From: Jannaschia pagri
GTDB taxonomy: Bacteria > Pseudomonadota > Alphaproteobacteria > Rhodobacterales > Rhodobacteraceae
Direction: 5' to 3'
DNA length: 64,000 nucleotides
Assembly: GCF_019655435.1 (NCBI RefSeq)
Contig: NZ_BPFH01000002.1
Span: forward strand, 496,001 to 560,000
In this document: positions 17,679 through 26,750 of the stretch, in pieces
Position numbering within the stretch: position 1 is the first letter of the stretch
Layout of the letters: every line of letters begins with the position of its first letter
The notes under the pieces: generated by a model
Database searches by the model: none
Seen by the model: the letters and a program-made list of their open reading frames with translations, nothing else
Told to the model about the DNA's origin: nothing
Program-made: the position numbers and the translations under genes

Positions 17679-19100
17679 ATGACAGACGCCCCTTTCCGAC
17701 CGTTCGAAACCGCCCTGGACCGCGATGGGGCCTTGAGCGTCTTGCGCGACACACTCGCAGGGGCCGACGACGGGGAGTTGTTCTTGGAACGGCGCCGGTC
17801 TGAAATGATCGTGTTCGACGACGGGCGCGTGAAAACGGCCAGCTACGATGCCTCCGAAGGGTTCGGATTGCGCGCCGTTCGCGGGGAAACCGCCGGCTAC
17901 GCCCATTCCACCGAAATCAGTGAGCAGGCCCTGCGCCGGGCCGCCGAAACCGCACGCCTGGCCGTGGGCGACGGCGGCGGCACCATGGCCGACGCCCCGG
18001 CTGGCACGAACCGCAAACTCTACACCGACAGCGATCCAATCGCGGGCCATGCGTTTTCGGTCAAGCTCGATACGCTGAAGGAAATCGACGCCTTTGTCCG
18101 CGATTTGGACAGCCGCGTGGTGCAGGTCACCGCGTCCATGGCCGCCTCCCTCCAGGAGGTTGAGATCCTGCGCGAGGATGGCCAATCCGTGGCAGACACC
18201 CGGCCAATGGTCCGCCTGAATGTCTCTGTCATCGTAGAAGAAAACGGCCGCCGCGAGTCCGGCAGCGCGGGCGGCGGCGGGCGCATCGGGCTGACTTCCC
18301 TCATGACCCGAGACCATTGGCAGGGTGTCGCCCGCGAGGCATTGCGCGTGGCCGTCGTGAACCTCGCGGCGGTCCCGGCTCCTGCGGGCGTCATGGACGT
18401 GGCCCTCGGAAACGGCTGGCCAGGCATTCTGCTCCACGAAGCCGTGGGCCACGGGCTGGAGGGGGACTTCAACCGCAAAGGTCAATCGGCCTTTGCCGGT
18501 CTCATGGGACAGCGTGTTGCCGCCCCGGGGGTCACGGTTTTGGACGATGGCACCCTACCGGATCGGCGCGGCTCGATCACCGTGGATGACGAAGGCACCC
18601 CCTCGGCCAAAAACACGCTGATCGAAGACGGCATCCTGGTCGGATACATGCAAGACAGGCAGAACGCGCGCCTCATGGGCGTATCACCCACCGGGAACGG
18701 GCGGCGCGAAAGCTATGCCCATATCCCCATGCCGCGCATGACAAACACCTACATGTTGGGCGGTGATGTGTCCCCGGGCGACATCGTCGCGGACGTCAAG
18801 GATGGCATCTATGCCGTGGGGTTTGGCGGCGGCCAAGTGGACATCACTAACGGCAAATTCGTGTTTAGTTGCACCGAAGCCTACCGTGTCCAGGACGGTA
18901 AGATCGGCGCCCCAGTCAAGGGTGCCACACTCATCGGTGATGGTGCCACGGCGCTGACCAACATCCGCGCAGTTGGCAATGACATGTCCTTGGACCCCGG
19001 CATGGGCAATTGCGGCAAGCAAGGACAATGGGTGCCGGTCGGCGTGGGCCAACCTACGCTTTTGATTGGGGGACTCACCGTCGGCGGCTCTGCCGCGTAA
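17679..19100 (+). CDS. tldD: Metalloprotease TldD
   Basis: The 473-residue product is the TldD subunit of the TldD/TldE (PmbA) metalloprotease, which processes small peptides and helps degrade CcdA-like antitoxins. The zinc motif HEAVGHGLEGD (HExxxH form) is present, and the rest, such as MTNTYMLGGD and DITNGKFVFSCTEAY, follows the family along its whole length. The start has AGGAGG five bases upstream. It is divergent from coxB, an arrangement often seen in Rhodobacterales. No tldE is in the window. Confidence 0.95.
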   Translation: MTDAPFRPFETALDRDGALSVLRDTLAGADDGELFLERRRSEMIVFDDGRVKTASYDASEGFGLRAVRGETAGYAHSTEISEQALRRAAETARLAVGDGGGTMADAPAGTNRKLYTDSDPIAGHAFSVKLDTLKEIDAFVRDLDSRVVQVTASMAASLQEVEILREDGQSVADTRPMVRLNVSVIVEENGRRESGSAGGGGRIGLTSLMTRDHWQGVAREALRVAVVNLAAVPAPAGVMDVALGNGWPGILLHEAVGHGLEGDFNRKGQSAFAGLMGQRVAAPGVTVLDDGTLPDRRGSITVDDEGTPSAKNTLIEDGILVGYMQDRQNARLMGVSPTGNGRRESYAHIPMPRMTNTYMLGGDVSPGDIVADVKDGIYAVGFGGGQVDITNGKFVFSCTEAYRVQDGKIGAPVKGATLIGDGATALTNIRAVGNDMSLDPGMGNCGKQGQWVPVGVGQPTLLIGGLTVGGSAA

Positions 19101-19146
19101 TCGGCGTTAACCCTTTCTCAACGCCCAGCGCGCCATCCTCCGGGAT

Positions 19147-20343
19147 ATGGAGTATGCGATTCCCGACGAATTGGTGCGCGAAGGCGACGGCTGGGCAGAG
19201 GCGCCACTGCCGCTGTTTGACGCCCCCCCCACGCAAGACGAATTGTTCGCCCGGCTGCGGCTGTCTCGGTCCAGGCGTGTTGGTCCTGCGACCTTCCGTC
19301 GGCTGATCGCGGAACACGGCACTGCTGTGGCGGCGTTGGCCGCCCTGCCCGCCGTCGCAGCCAATGCAGGCGATACCAAGTACCAACCCGCATCAGAGGC
19401 CGATATCCGTCGAGAGATCACCGCGGCCAGACGCACCGATGCGAAACTACTGACCCTGGGGGCACCGGGCTACCCCGCCCGGCTCGCCGATGTGGCCGAC
19501 GCGCCGCCCGTCCTTTGGGCGCAGGGCCAGACGGCCATGCTAGGGCGGCGGAGCGTCGCCATTGTCGGGACGCGCAACGCCTCTTCGCTCGCCTTGCGCA
19601 TGGCCCGCGCCCTGGGCCGCGATTTGGCCGATGCTGGCGTCGTTGTCGTGTCCGGTCTGGCGCGCGGGGTCGATGCCGTCGCCCACTCCGCCGCCCTGGA
19701 GGGCGGTACGGTGGCCGTCCATGCGGGCGGCCTGGATCAGGTCTACCCGGCGGAAAATACCGAACTCGCAGCCAAGATCGCGGAGCAGGGCTGCGCGCTG
19801 TCCGAACGGCCTTTCGGTCTTTCGCCACAGGCGCGGGATTTCCCCCGCCGCAACCGCATCGTTTCCGGCCTATCCATGGCCGTCGTCGTAGTGGAGGCGG
19901 CGGCGCGCTCGGGCTCCATGATCACCGCACGGGACGCCCTGGACCAAGGGCGGGAGGTGCTGGCCGTGCCTGGCCATCCTCTCGATGGCCGCGCTTCAGG
20001 TTGCAACCTTTTGCTGCGGGACGGGGCCACCCTGGTCCGTGACGCGGACGACATCCTGGAGGCGTTGGAGGGGCTCGACCCTGAGCCGACCGCTGAGCCT
20101 GCCCTGCCCGACACCTCCCAAACCGCACATGGGGCGCCCTCGGCCTCCCCGGACGCGGATCCCAATTTGCGAAAGAGGATCCTCGATCTGCTGTCCCCAG
20201 TGCCTGTGCCCGAAGATCAGTTGATGCGCGATCTGCTGCAGGATGGCCCCGCCCCCACCCAAAGCGTGGCTGCTCACCTGTCTGAATTGGAATTGTCTGG
20301 CTGCGTGGCCCGCAAACCTGGTGGTGGCCTCGTCAAGGTGTGA
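19147..20343 (+). CDS. dprA: DNA-processing protein DprA
   Basis: The 398-residue cytoplasmic protein binds single-stranded DNA entering during transformation and loads RecA. The extended Rossmann-fold domain is clear: SVAIVGTRNASSLALRMAR, VVVSGLARGVDAVAHSAAL, GLDQVYPAEN and the nucleotide-like pocket FPRRNRIVSGLS and AARSGSMITARDALDQGREV. An N-terminal helical region and a C-terminal winged-helix-like DprA domain (from about residue 335, PNLRKRILDLLSP) complete it. There is no clear ribosome site before the ATG at 19147. topA follows about 400 bases later, a common dprA-topA order. Confidence 0.95.
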   Translation: MEYAIPDELVREGDGWAEAPLPLFDAPPTQDELFARLRLSRSRRVGPATFRRLIAEHGTAVAALAALPAVAANAGDTKYQPASEADIRREITAARRTDAKLLTLGAPGYPARLADVADAPPVLWAQGQTAMLGRRSVAIVGTRNASSLALRMARALGRDLADAGVVVVSGLARGVDAVAHSAALEGGTVAVHAGGLDQVYPAENTELAAKIAEQGCALSERPFGLSPQARDFPRRNRIVSGLSMAVVVVEAAARSGSMITARDALDQGREVLAVPGHPLDGRASGCNLLLRDGATLVRDADDILEALEGLDPEPTAEPALPDTSQTAHGAPSASPDADPNLRKRILDLLSPVPVPEDQLMRDLLQDGPAPTQSVAAHLSELELSGCVARKPGGGLVKV

Positions 20344-20743
20344 GAGACCCATCAGGCTGGACCGTGCAAGGAGCTTACATCGCCCGCCTACAAGGCGTTT
20401 GTGGCGTATCAGGAAAGCGAGTGAACACCGCTCGGACATGAACCACTTCAGCGCACCCAAAGTCCCGGACGCGTACTCGCGCCTCCCCATGACGGAGGCT
20501 GCGAACCGGGACCGCTCCCACGTCCTCAAACGCCGCGCCGCGCGACCGAAATGTGATGCGGCCAGCCTATTCGAATGGCGCCCAAACCAAGGGCACAGGC
20601 CGCGATGGGCTGTGAAATAACGCCTATCGTGACCGCCGACGTTGACATTGACGCGGACGTCGCCACATGTTTTGCGGCCCGCGGGGGCCACCAGACCGGC
20701 CCCCGACACGCGCCAAACAAAAACCGCCCCGAGGTCACAGCAC
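20344..20743. other. Region between dprA and topA with a strong hairpin
   Basis: About 400 bases without a recognisable gene. A perfect 8-bp stem, CGGGGGCC (20682-20689) with GGCCCCCG (20698-20705) and an eight-base loop, lies 38 bases before the topA start, probably in its leader or ending dprA transcription. A few short open frames on both strands are not convincing. Confidence 0.45.
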
Positions 20744-23503
20744 ATGCCCGTCGTCGTCGTCGAATCCCCGGCTAAGGCCAAGACAATCAACGGCTATTTG
20801 GGCAAGGACTACACCGTATTGGCCAGCTACGGCCACGTCCGGGACCTGGTGGGCAAGGACGGCTCCGTCGACCCGGAAGAGGGGTTCGCGATGACCTGGG
20901 AGGTGCCCAGCGACTCGAAGAAGCGCATCAAGGACATTGCCGACGCCCTCGCCGATGATCCCAATCTGATCCTCGCCACCGACCCCGACCGCGAGGGCGA
21001 GGCGATCAGCTGGCACCTGCAAGAAACGCTCCGGGCACGGCGCGGCATCAAGAAAGATATGCCGATCCGCCGCGTGGCGTTCAACGCGATCACCAAGAAG
21101 GCCGTGCAGGACGCCATCGCCAACCCTCGCGACATCGACACCCCTCTGGTGGAGGCCTATCTCGCGCGCCGCGCGCTCGACTACCTGGTGGGCTTCACCC
21201 TCTCGCCCGTCCTCTGGCGCAAGCTGCCCGGGTCACGGTCGGCGGGGCGGGTGCAATCCGTGTCTCTCCGCCTCGTGGTGGAACGGGAGATGGAGATCGA
21301 AGCCTTCGATCCCCAAGAATACTGGACGGTCCGCGCCCTGCTGGAAACGCCCCGAGGCCAGACGTTCGAGGCCAGGCTTGTGGGGCTGGCGGGCGACAAG
21401 GTGGAACGGTTCACCTTCAAGGACGCAACGGCCGCGGAACTGGCAGTCCAAGCGGTGGCCAGCCGCGACCTGACCGTCACCGGGGTCGAAGCCAAGCCAG
21501 CCAGCCGCAACCCCTCGCCCCCCTTCATGACCTCGACCTTGCAACAGGAGGCCAGCCGCAAGTTTGGCATGGGCGCCAAAGCCGCCATGGGCACGGCTCA
21601 GCGGCTCTATGAAGCGGGTCACATCACCTACATGCGGACCGACGGCATCGACATGGCGCCCGAGGCCGTTCACGCCGCGCGCGACGCAATCAAGGACCGA
21701 TATGGCGACAGCTACGTCCCCGACAGTCCGCGCCTCTACAAGAATAAGGCCAAGAACGCGCAAGAGGCACACGAGTGTATCCGCCCCACGGACATGGCCA
21801 AAGCGGCCGATGATCTGCGGCTCGATGGGGATCAGAAGAAGCTCTATGATCTGATCTGGAAGCGGACCTTGGCCAGCCAGATGTCCGCCGCCAAACTGGA
21901 ACGGACCGTCGTCACCGTGGGCAGCGCTGATGGCCAGGTCGAGTTGCGCGCCAACGGTCAGGTCGTTGTCTTTGACGGCTTCATGAAGGTCTATACCGAG
22001 GGCCGCGACGATGACGATAGCAGCAGCGGCGACGACCGTCGTCTGCCCGCAATCCATCAAGGGGATGCGGCCAAGCGCCATACCAACGGCCTGCGCCCCG
22101 ACTACGACAAGCTGACCGCCGATGCCGGAGATGCGCTGGTGGACGACGGTGGCGCCGCCAAGAACGCGCGCCTGTCAGAGGATGGCGCCGTCCTTGGGCA
22201 GCAGAGTTTTACCCAGCCGCCCCCCCGCTACACAGAGGCGACCCTTGTGAAGCGCATGGAGGAGTTGGGGATCGGCCGACCCTCAACCTATGCCTCGATC
22301 CTGGGCACGATTGTCGACCGTGGGTACGTGGAAAAGGACGGCAACCGCCTGATCCCGAAGGACCAGGGCCGTCTGGTGACTGTGTTCCTGTCGAATTACT
22401 TCCGCCGCTATGTGGGCTACGATTTCACCGCCGGGTTGGAGGACGAGCTGGACCAGGTCTCGGCGGGCGATGCGAACTACAAGGATGTGCTCGACCGCTT
22501 CTGGCGCGACTTCAAGGCCGCTGTGGATGAGACAGCCGAGCTTCGGATCACGGACGTTCTCGAAAAGATCAACGAAGTGCTGGAGCCGCATCTCTTCCCA
22601 GAGCGGGAGGATGGCAAGGACCGCAGGCTCTGCCCCAAGTGCGAGGCTGGGCGGCTATCGATGCGGACGGCCCGGTCGGGTGGGGCATTCATCGGCTGTT
22701 CCAACTACCCCGAATGCCGCTACACCCGTCCGTTCGGTCCACCGGGCATGGAAGGTGAGCAATCGGGCGATGAGCGGATGCTGGGGGTAGAGCCCGAGTC
22801 CGGGCTAGAGGTCTGGCTCAAGTCGGGCCGCTTCGGACCATATGTCCAACTGGGCGAGGCGACCGAAGAGAACAAGAAACCCAAACGCTCCAGCCTGCCG
22901 AAGTCCTGGACCCCGGACATCATCGACTTCGACCGCGCAATGCAACTGCTGTCGCTGCCCCGCCTCGTGGGCACTCACCCCGAGGATGGCCAGCCCATCG
23001 AAACAAACCTGGGCCGCTACGGGCCTTACGTGATGCACAAGGGCCCAGACGACGCCAAGCCGGTCTATGCCAATCTCCCCGATGAGGAGGAAGTGTTCAC
23101 CATCGGCATGAACCGCGCGGTTGAGGTCTTGGCCGACAAGCGCGCCAATCCCCGTGGGCGCGGTCGGACCGCGGCTAAGCCCCTGAAGGAGCTGGGAGAA
23201 CATCCGGAGAACGGCGGCCCCGTCAACGTGATGGAGGGGCGCTATGGCCCCTATGTCAAATGGGACAAGATCAACGCCACGATCCCCAAGGACACGCCCC
23301 CCGAAGCGCTGACCATGGAGCAGGCGGTGGAGTTGATTGCCGAACGGGCCGCCAAATCCGGGAAGAAGACCACGCGCAAACCAGCGGCCAAAAAGGCTCC
23401 GGCAAAGAAGCCAGCGGCCAAGAAGGCCCCGGCGAAGAAACCAGCAGCCAAAAAGCCCGCGAGCAAGACGGCCAAAGCCGCCGTCGCCAAATCAGAAGAA
23501 TGA
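20744..23503 (+). CDS. topA: DNA topoisomerase I
   Basis: The 919-residue type IA topoisomerase relaxes negative supercoils. The Toprim domain is at the N-terminus (VVVVESPAKAKTI, LATDPDREGEAISW), the active-site tyrosine is Tyr296 in ITYMRTDGID, and C-terminal zinc-finger units follow (CPKCEAGRL ... GCSNYPEC), then repeat-type topoisomerase C-terminal modules with GRYGPYV. The final 45 residues are a lysine-, alanine- and proline-rich tail made of repeated ten-residue units, expected to bind DNA or RNA. The ATG at 20744 has GAGG nine bases upstream; the longer frame from 20642 lacks support. The next gene starts within its stop codon. Confidence 0.96.
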   Translation: MPVVVVESPAKAKTINGYLGKDYTVLASYGHVRDLVGKDGSVDPEEGFAMTWEVPSDSKKRIKDIADALADDPNLILATDPDREGEAISWHLQETLRARRGIKKDMPIRRVAFNAITKKAVQDAIANPRDIDTPLVEAYLARRALDYLVGFTLSPVLWRKLPGSRSAGRVQSVSLRLVVEREMEIEAFDPQEYWTVRALLETPRGQTFEARLVGLAGDKVERFTFKDATAAELAVQAVASRDLTVTGVEAKPASRNPSPPFMTSTLQQEASRKFGMGAKAAMGTAQRLYEAGHITYMRTDGIDMAPEAVHAARDAIKDRYGDSYVPDSPRLYKNKAKNAQEAHECIRPTDMAKAADDLRLDGDQKKLYDLIWKRTLASQMSAAKLERTVVTVGSADGQVELRANGQVVVFDGFMKVYTEGRDDDDSSSGDDRRLPAIHQGDAAKRHTNGLRPDYDKLTADAGDALVDDGGAAKNARLSEDGAVLGQQSFTQPPPRYTEATLVKRMEELGIGRPSTYASILGTIVDRGYVEKDGNRLIPKDQGRLVTVFLSNYFRRYVGYDFTAGLEDELDQVSAGDANYKDVLDRFWRDFKAAVDETAELRITDVLEKINEVLEPHLFPEREDGKDRRLCPKCEAGRLSMRTARSGGAFIGCSNYPECRYTRPFGPPGMEGEQSGDERMLGVEPESGLEVWLKSGRFGPYVQLGEATEENKKPKRSSLPKSWTPDIIDFDRAMQLLSLPRLVGTHPEDGQPIETNLGRYGPYVMHKGPDDAKPVYANLPDEEEVFTIGMNRAVEVLADKRANPRGRGRTAAKPLKELGEHPENGGPVNVMEGRYGPYVKWDKINATIPKDTPPEALTMEQAVELIAERAAKSGKKTTRKPAAKKAPAKKPAAKKAPAKKPAAKKPASKTAKAAVAKSEE
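23378..23461 (+). repeat. 30-base coding tandem repeat in topA
   Basis: Nearly three copies of a 30-base unit (about 23378-23407, 23408-23437 and 23438-23461) encode KPAAKKAPAK-type units of the basic TopA tail. Copies differ mainly at third codon positions. Confidence 0.8.
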
Positions 23504-24090
23504 CCCAGGTGCGCCTCGCCCCCGGGTTTCCAAAGGCGGAGCGGTCAACCGCGGCGCGGCTCTATTGGCAGGCGTTTGGTGCCAAGCTGGCGCGCACCCT
23601 CGGACCCACCAATCGGGCCGAGGCCTTTTTCGCCGACTGCTTGGATCCAGCCTTTGCCCTTGGTGCAACTGATGGCGGGCGTTTGGTGGGATTGGCCGGT
23701 TTCAAAACCGCCGAGGGGGCGTTGACCGGCGGGGGCTGGGGGGATCTGGCGCGCCATTACGGTCAGCTCGGGGCGCTCTGGCGCGCGCCGCTTCTGTCAG
23801 TGTTGGACCGGCCCGTGGCGCCAGACACCCTCTTGATGGACGGGCTTTGCGTAGACGCGACACAGCGTGGCCGTGGACTGGGGACGCGCCTTCTGTCGGC
23901 GGTTAAAGACCTCGCCGCCGCCAAGGGTCTCACCCGCGTCCGGCTTGACGTGATCGACAGCAACCCAAGGGCGCGCGCCCTTTATGAGCGGTCGGGCTTC
24001 GTGCCCTGCGGCACCTCAGACCTTGGGATTTTGGCGCCAATCTTCGGCTTTCGATCAGCCACCCGCATGGAGGCCTGCGTCACCCGCTGA
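23500..24090 (+). CDS. GNAT family N-acetyltransferase
   Basis: The 196-residue product carries the GNAT core: MDGLCVDATQRGRGLGTRLLSAV includes the acetyl-CoA-binding QRGRGLG, followed by RVRLDVIDSNPRARALYERSGF, the usual strand-helix with NPRARALYER. The substrate is unknown. The ATG at 23500 overlaps the end of topA by four bases, so it is coupled to topA translation, which is unusual company for an acetyltransferase but gives no clear functional link. It ends just before a palindromic terminator shared with the convergent VOC gene. Confidence 0.85.
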   Translation: MTQVRLAPGFPKAERSTAARLYWQAFGAKLARTLGPTNRAEAFFADCLDPAFALGATDGGRLVGLAGFKTAEGALTGGGWGDLARHYGQLGALWRAPLLSVLDRPVAPDTLLMDGLCVDATQRGRGLGTRLLSAVKDLAAAKGLTRVRLDVIDSNPRARALYERSGFVPCGTSDLGILAPIFGFRSATRMEACVTR

Positions 24091-24097
24091 GCGGGGA

Positions 24098-24117
24098 CCA
24101 ATTTTCTAGAAAATTGG
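24098..24117. terminator. Palindromic bidirectional terminator
   Basis: CCAATTTTCTAGAAAATTGG is a perfect 20-base palindrome in the 45-base gap between two convergent genes (GNAT ending at 24090, VOC ending at 24136). Either transcript would form the same AT-rich stem, with the T-rich half serving as the tail. Confidence 0.6.
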
Positions 24118-24135
24118 GGCGCCTGCCCCCGGGGC

Positions 24136-24540
24136 TTACGGCAATTCCACAAGCTCCACATGATTGCCATCGGGGTCTCGGAAGAACGCATAGCTATAGC
24201 CCGGAGGCGCATCGCGCACAGGCTCCACCAGAACGGGGACCCCTGCGGCGCGCAGGTCTTCCGTAGCCGCCGCTAGGTCGGGAACCGCGAAGGCCAAGTG
24301 TTTCCAGCCGCGCTGACCCATACTTTGCCCGACACCCTTGGCCTCATCGGGCCCAGGTGCAGCGCCCTGGGCGCAGAACAGTTCCACATGGATACCGTTC
24401 TTGCCGATCAACCCCATGCGCAGGCCGTCATCGCCCCATTCCGCCAGCAGCGTGAACCCGAAATGCGTGCCCCACCAGGCGACCGCCGCGTCGAAATCGG
24501 ACACGGAGAGGCCTGCGTGGTGAAGACTGTCGATCTGCAT
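24136..24540 (-). CDS. VOC (glyoxalase/bleomycin-resistance) family protein
   Basis: The 134-residue product has the paired beta-alpha-beta-beta-beta units of the VOC fold: DSLHHAGLSVSDFDAAVAWW at the N-terminus and HLAFAVPDLAAATEDLR in the second half, ending FFRDPDGNHVELVEL. Metal ligand positions are His7 or His8, Glu55 in IHVELF, His87 region and Glu near the end. Members isomerise, lyse or sequester small molecules; the substrate is not evident. The start has AGGAG eight bases upstream. It is divergent from the nitroreductase gene. Confidence 0.82.
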   Translation of the reverse strand: MQIDSLHHAGLSVSDFDAAVAWWGTHFGFTLLAEWGDDGLRMGLIGKNGIHVELFCAQGAAPGPDEAKGVGQSMGQRGWKHLAFAVPDLAAATEDLRAAGVPVLVEPVRDAPPGYSYAFFRDPDGNHVELVELP

Positions 24541-24636
24541 TGTGAGGACTCCTACGGGGACGCGTGACGGCACCTTATCGGCCCCGAGGCCTCTGCCAAG
24601 CTTGATTGTGACGCGTGCCATTGCGACATGGTCCCC

Positions 24637-25230
24637 ATGACGGATATCGCGCCCCTTTCCCCCCGCCCCGACGTCCAGGCGTTCCTGGCCGCACGCCGGT
24701 CCCGCCCGGCCAAGACCCTGATGCATCCCGCACCGGACCGTGCCGCGTTAGAGCCACTGCTGGCCACGGCGCTCCGTGTGCCGGACCATGGCAAGCTGGA
24801 ACCTTGGCGCCTGATGGTCCTGGAAGGCGGGGCGCTCACCCGGCTGGCCGACCTCACCACGCGCCTGGGGACCGCCCAAGGCCGTGACCAGGACAAGCTG
24901 GAGAAGGCCCAGGCCATGTTCCGAACGGCGCCTGTGATGGTGGCGGTCATTGCCGCCCCAGTCGCCTCCGATAAGATCCCAGACGTGGAACAAACCCTGT
25001 CGGCGGGCGCGGTGTGCATGACATTGGTGACAGCCGCCATGGCCGCGGGCTGGGGCGCGAACTGGCTGTCTGGATGGATGGCCACGGATCGCGCATTCCT
25101 GACCGAGGGGCTGTCGCTCGCCCCGACCGAATGGGTCGCGGGCTTCATGGTCCTGGGGACCGAAGGCCCCATCCCCAGCGACCGTCCCCGCCCTGACATG
25201 GCCGCCAAAACCACTTGGATCGACGCATGA
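24637..25230 (+). CDS. Nitroreductase family protein
   Basis: The 197-residue product belongs to the FMN-dependent nitroreductase superfamily, in the short YdjA-like group: RRSRPAKTLMHPAPD near the N-terminus (the FMN phosphate site is normally RxS/T R), VPDHGKLEPWRLMVL and AGAVCMTLVTAAMAAGWGANWLSGW. It probably reduces a small aromatic or quinone-like compound with NAD(P)H, but the substrate is unknown. Two ATGs, 24628 and 24637, are possible; 24637 (MTDIAPL) fits the usual length. It is overlapped by four bases by the EI24 gene, so both are made together. Confidence 0.85.
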   Translation: MTDIAPLSPRPDVQAFLAARRSRPAKTLMHPAPDRAALEPLLATALRVPDHGKLEPWRLMVLEGGALTRLADLTTRLGTAQGRDQDKLEKAQAMFRTAPVMVAVIAAPVASDKIPDVEQTLSAGAVCMTLVTAAMAAGWGANWLSGWMATDRAFLTEGLSLAPTEWVAGFMVLGTEGPIPSDRPRPDMAAKTTWIDA

Positions 25231-25919
25231 TAGACGATGCCCTCAAGGCCGTGGGCCAGATGAGCGACCAGCGTTTTCGCGGGGTGCTGCTGCGCGGCGT
25301 GGGGCTGTCCGCAGGGATCCTTTTGGCGTTCTCGCTTTTGCTGATCTGGGGGGTGCAATGGCTGATCGGGCCGACGGTCACGCTGCCTTGGCTGGGCGAG
25401 ATCGGATGGCTGGACGATGCCGCAGGCCTGGCCCTGATCCCCGTGAGCCTCTTGTTGTCGGTCTTTTTGATGGTGCCCGTCGCCTCGGCTTTCACGGGGC
25501 TGTTCCTGGACCGGATCGCCGAAGCGGTCGAGGATCGCCACTATCCGGGCCTGCCCCCTGCGCGCCGCCAGCCTGTTGGGGAAATGCTGCGCGATACCGC
25601 CGCGTTCCTGGGCCTGGTGGTAGGCGTGAACCTTCTGGCGCTCTTGGCCTATGTGGTTTTGGCGCCGCTCGCGCTCTTCATCTTCTGGGGCGTGAACGGG
25701 CTGCTGCTCGGGCGGGAATACGCGCAGATGAGCGCGGCGCGCCGCCTGCCCCTGGCCGAGGCCAAGGCATTTCGTCGCCGCCACAGGGGGGCGATCTGGG
25801 CAACGGGGGTGCTTATGGCGATCCCGCTCTCGGTTCCGGTTGTAAACCTGTTGGTGCCGATCCTGGGGGCTGCGACGTTCACCCACTTGTTCCACAGGCT
25901 CAGCGGCGCGCGGTCTTAA
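25227..25919 (+). CDS. EI24 domain (CysZ-like) membrane protein
   Basis: The 230-residue protein has several hydrophobic helices, e.g. GVGLSAGILLAFSLLLIWG, LALIPVSLLLSVFLMVPV, LGLVVGVNLLALLAYVVL and AIWATGVLMAIPLSVPVV, and the sequence FWGVNGLLLGREYAQMSAARR, which is characteristic of EI24/CysZ proteins. CysZ itself transports sulfate, but this subgroup is not proven to. The ATG overlaps the nitroreductase stop (ATGA at 25227-25230). The function is inferred only at the family level. Confidence 0.85.
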   Translation: MIDDALKAVGQMSDQRFRGVLLRGVGLSAGILLAFSLLLIWGVQWLIGPTVTLPWLGEIGWLDDAAGLALIPVSLLLSVFLMVPVASAFTGLFLDRIAEAVEDRHYPGLPPARRQPVGEMLRDTAAFLGLVVGVNLLALLAYVVLAPLALFIFWGVNGLLLGREYAQMSAARRLPLAEAKAFRRRHRGAIWATGVLMAIPLSVPVVNLLVPILGAATFTHLFHRLSGARS

Positions 25920-25934
25920 CCCGCGCGCTCGGCG

Positions 25935-26216
25935 TCACCCGCCGACCACCTCGCGCCCCGTCAAACGACGCAGATCGTCGATGGTGAGCTGGCCCGAGAC
26001 GATGAACCAGACCAATGGCGCCCACAGAACGAAGGTGATCGCCGTGGCCCAACCGATGCGGCGATAGACACCGATGGGCTTGGCCGGGGTCGAGGCATGG
26101 GTGCCGTGGGTCACCGACCCACGGTCGCCTTGGGTGTCCTGCCCGATCTGAAGACCGATCAGAAACACCATCGCCCAGATCATCATAAAGACGACAATGG
26201 CCGAGAAGACGCCCAC
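25935..26216 (-). CDS. DUF1467 family small membrane protein
   Basis: The 93-residue product has two membrane helices (FSAIVVFMMIWAMVFLIGLQ and WATAITFVLWAPLVWFIV) around a short loop containing KPIGVYRRIGWAT, the DUF1467 pattern. In alphaproteobacteria this gene commonly follows methylmalonyl-CoA epimerase, as here. The start is GTG at 26216, sharing one base with the TAG of mce. No function is known. It converges on the EI24 gene with a 15-base gap. Confidence 0.85.
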   Translation of the reverse strand: MGVFSAIVVFMMIWAMVFLIGLQIGQDTQGDRGSVTHGTHASTPAKPIGVYRRIGWATAITFVLWAPLVWFIVSGQLTIDDLRRLTGREVVGG

Positions 26217-26620
26217 TAGACTTGCTCCAACTCGACCAGGGTCCCGGTGAAGTCTTTTGGGTGCAGAAACAGAACCGGCTTGCCGTGGGCGCCGATTTTT
26301 GGCTCCCCCGTTCCCAAGACGCGGGCCCCGGACGCCTGCAACTGATCCCGCGCGGCCAGGATGTCGTCCACCTCGTAGCAGATGTGATGGATGCCGCCCG
26401 AGGGGTTCTTTTCCAAGAACCCGGCGATGGGGCTGTTATCGCCCAGCGGGTAGAGCAGTTCGACCTTGGTGTTGGGCAGTTCGATGAACACCACCGTGAC
26501 GCCATGGTCCGGTTCGTGCTGGGGCGCATTGACCTTCGCACCCAGGGTGTCGCGGTATTGCGCGGCCGCGGCCTCCAGATCCGGGACGGCGATGGCGACG
26601 TGGTTCAATCTTCCGATCAT
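26216..26620 (-). CDS. mce: Methylmalonyl-CoA epimerase
   Basis: The 134-residue enzyme interconverts the S and R forms of methylmalonyl-CoA in propionate breakdown. It is a VOC-fold protein with the epimerase pattern: IGRLNHVAIAVPDLEAAA with metal ligand His7, ELPNTKVELLYPLGDNSPI with Glu46 or so, and PSGGIHHICYEVDDI with a conserved His pair, ending in the catalytic-side FTGTLVELEQV. The start at 26620 has AGGAGG eight bases upstream. It is followed directly by the DUF1467 gene. No mutase subunits are in this window. Confidence 0.92.
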   Translation of the reverse strand: MIGRLNHVAIAVPDLEAAAAQYRDTLGAKVNAPQHEPDHGVTVVFIELPNTKVELLYPLGDNSPIAGFLEKNPSGGIHHICYEVDDILAARDQLQASGARVLGTGEPKIGAHGKPVLFLHPKDFTGTLVELEQV

Positions 26621-26750
26621 TGGGCGGGCCTCCTGCAAAGTTGGCGCCTTATCGCCGCAGTGCCGCACGCTCGCAAGGCGTCAGGCCGCCGCGTTTACGA
26701 TTGATTAGGGATGGTCGCGCAGTGTGGAGGCAGATGAGAGGAGAGATTCG

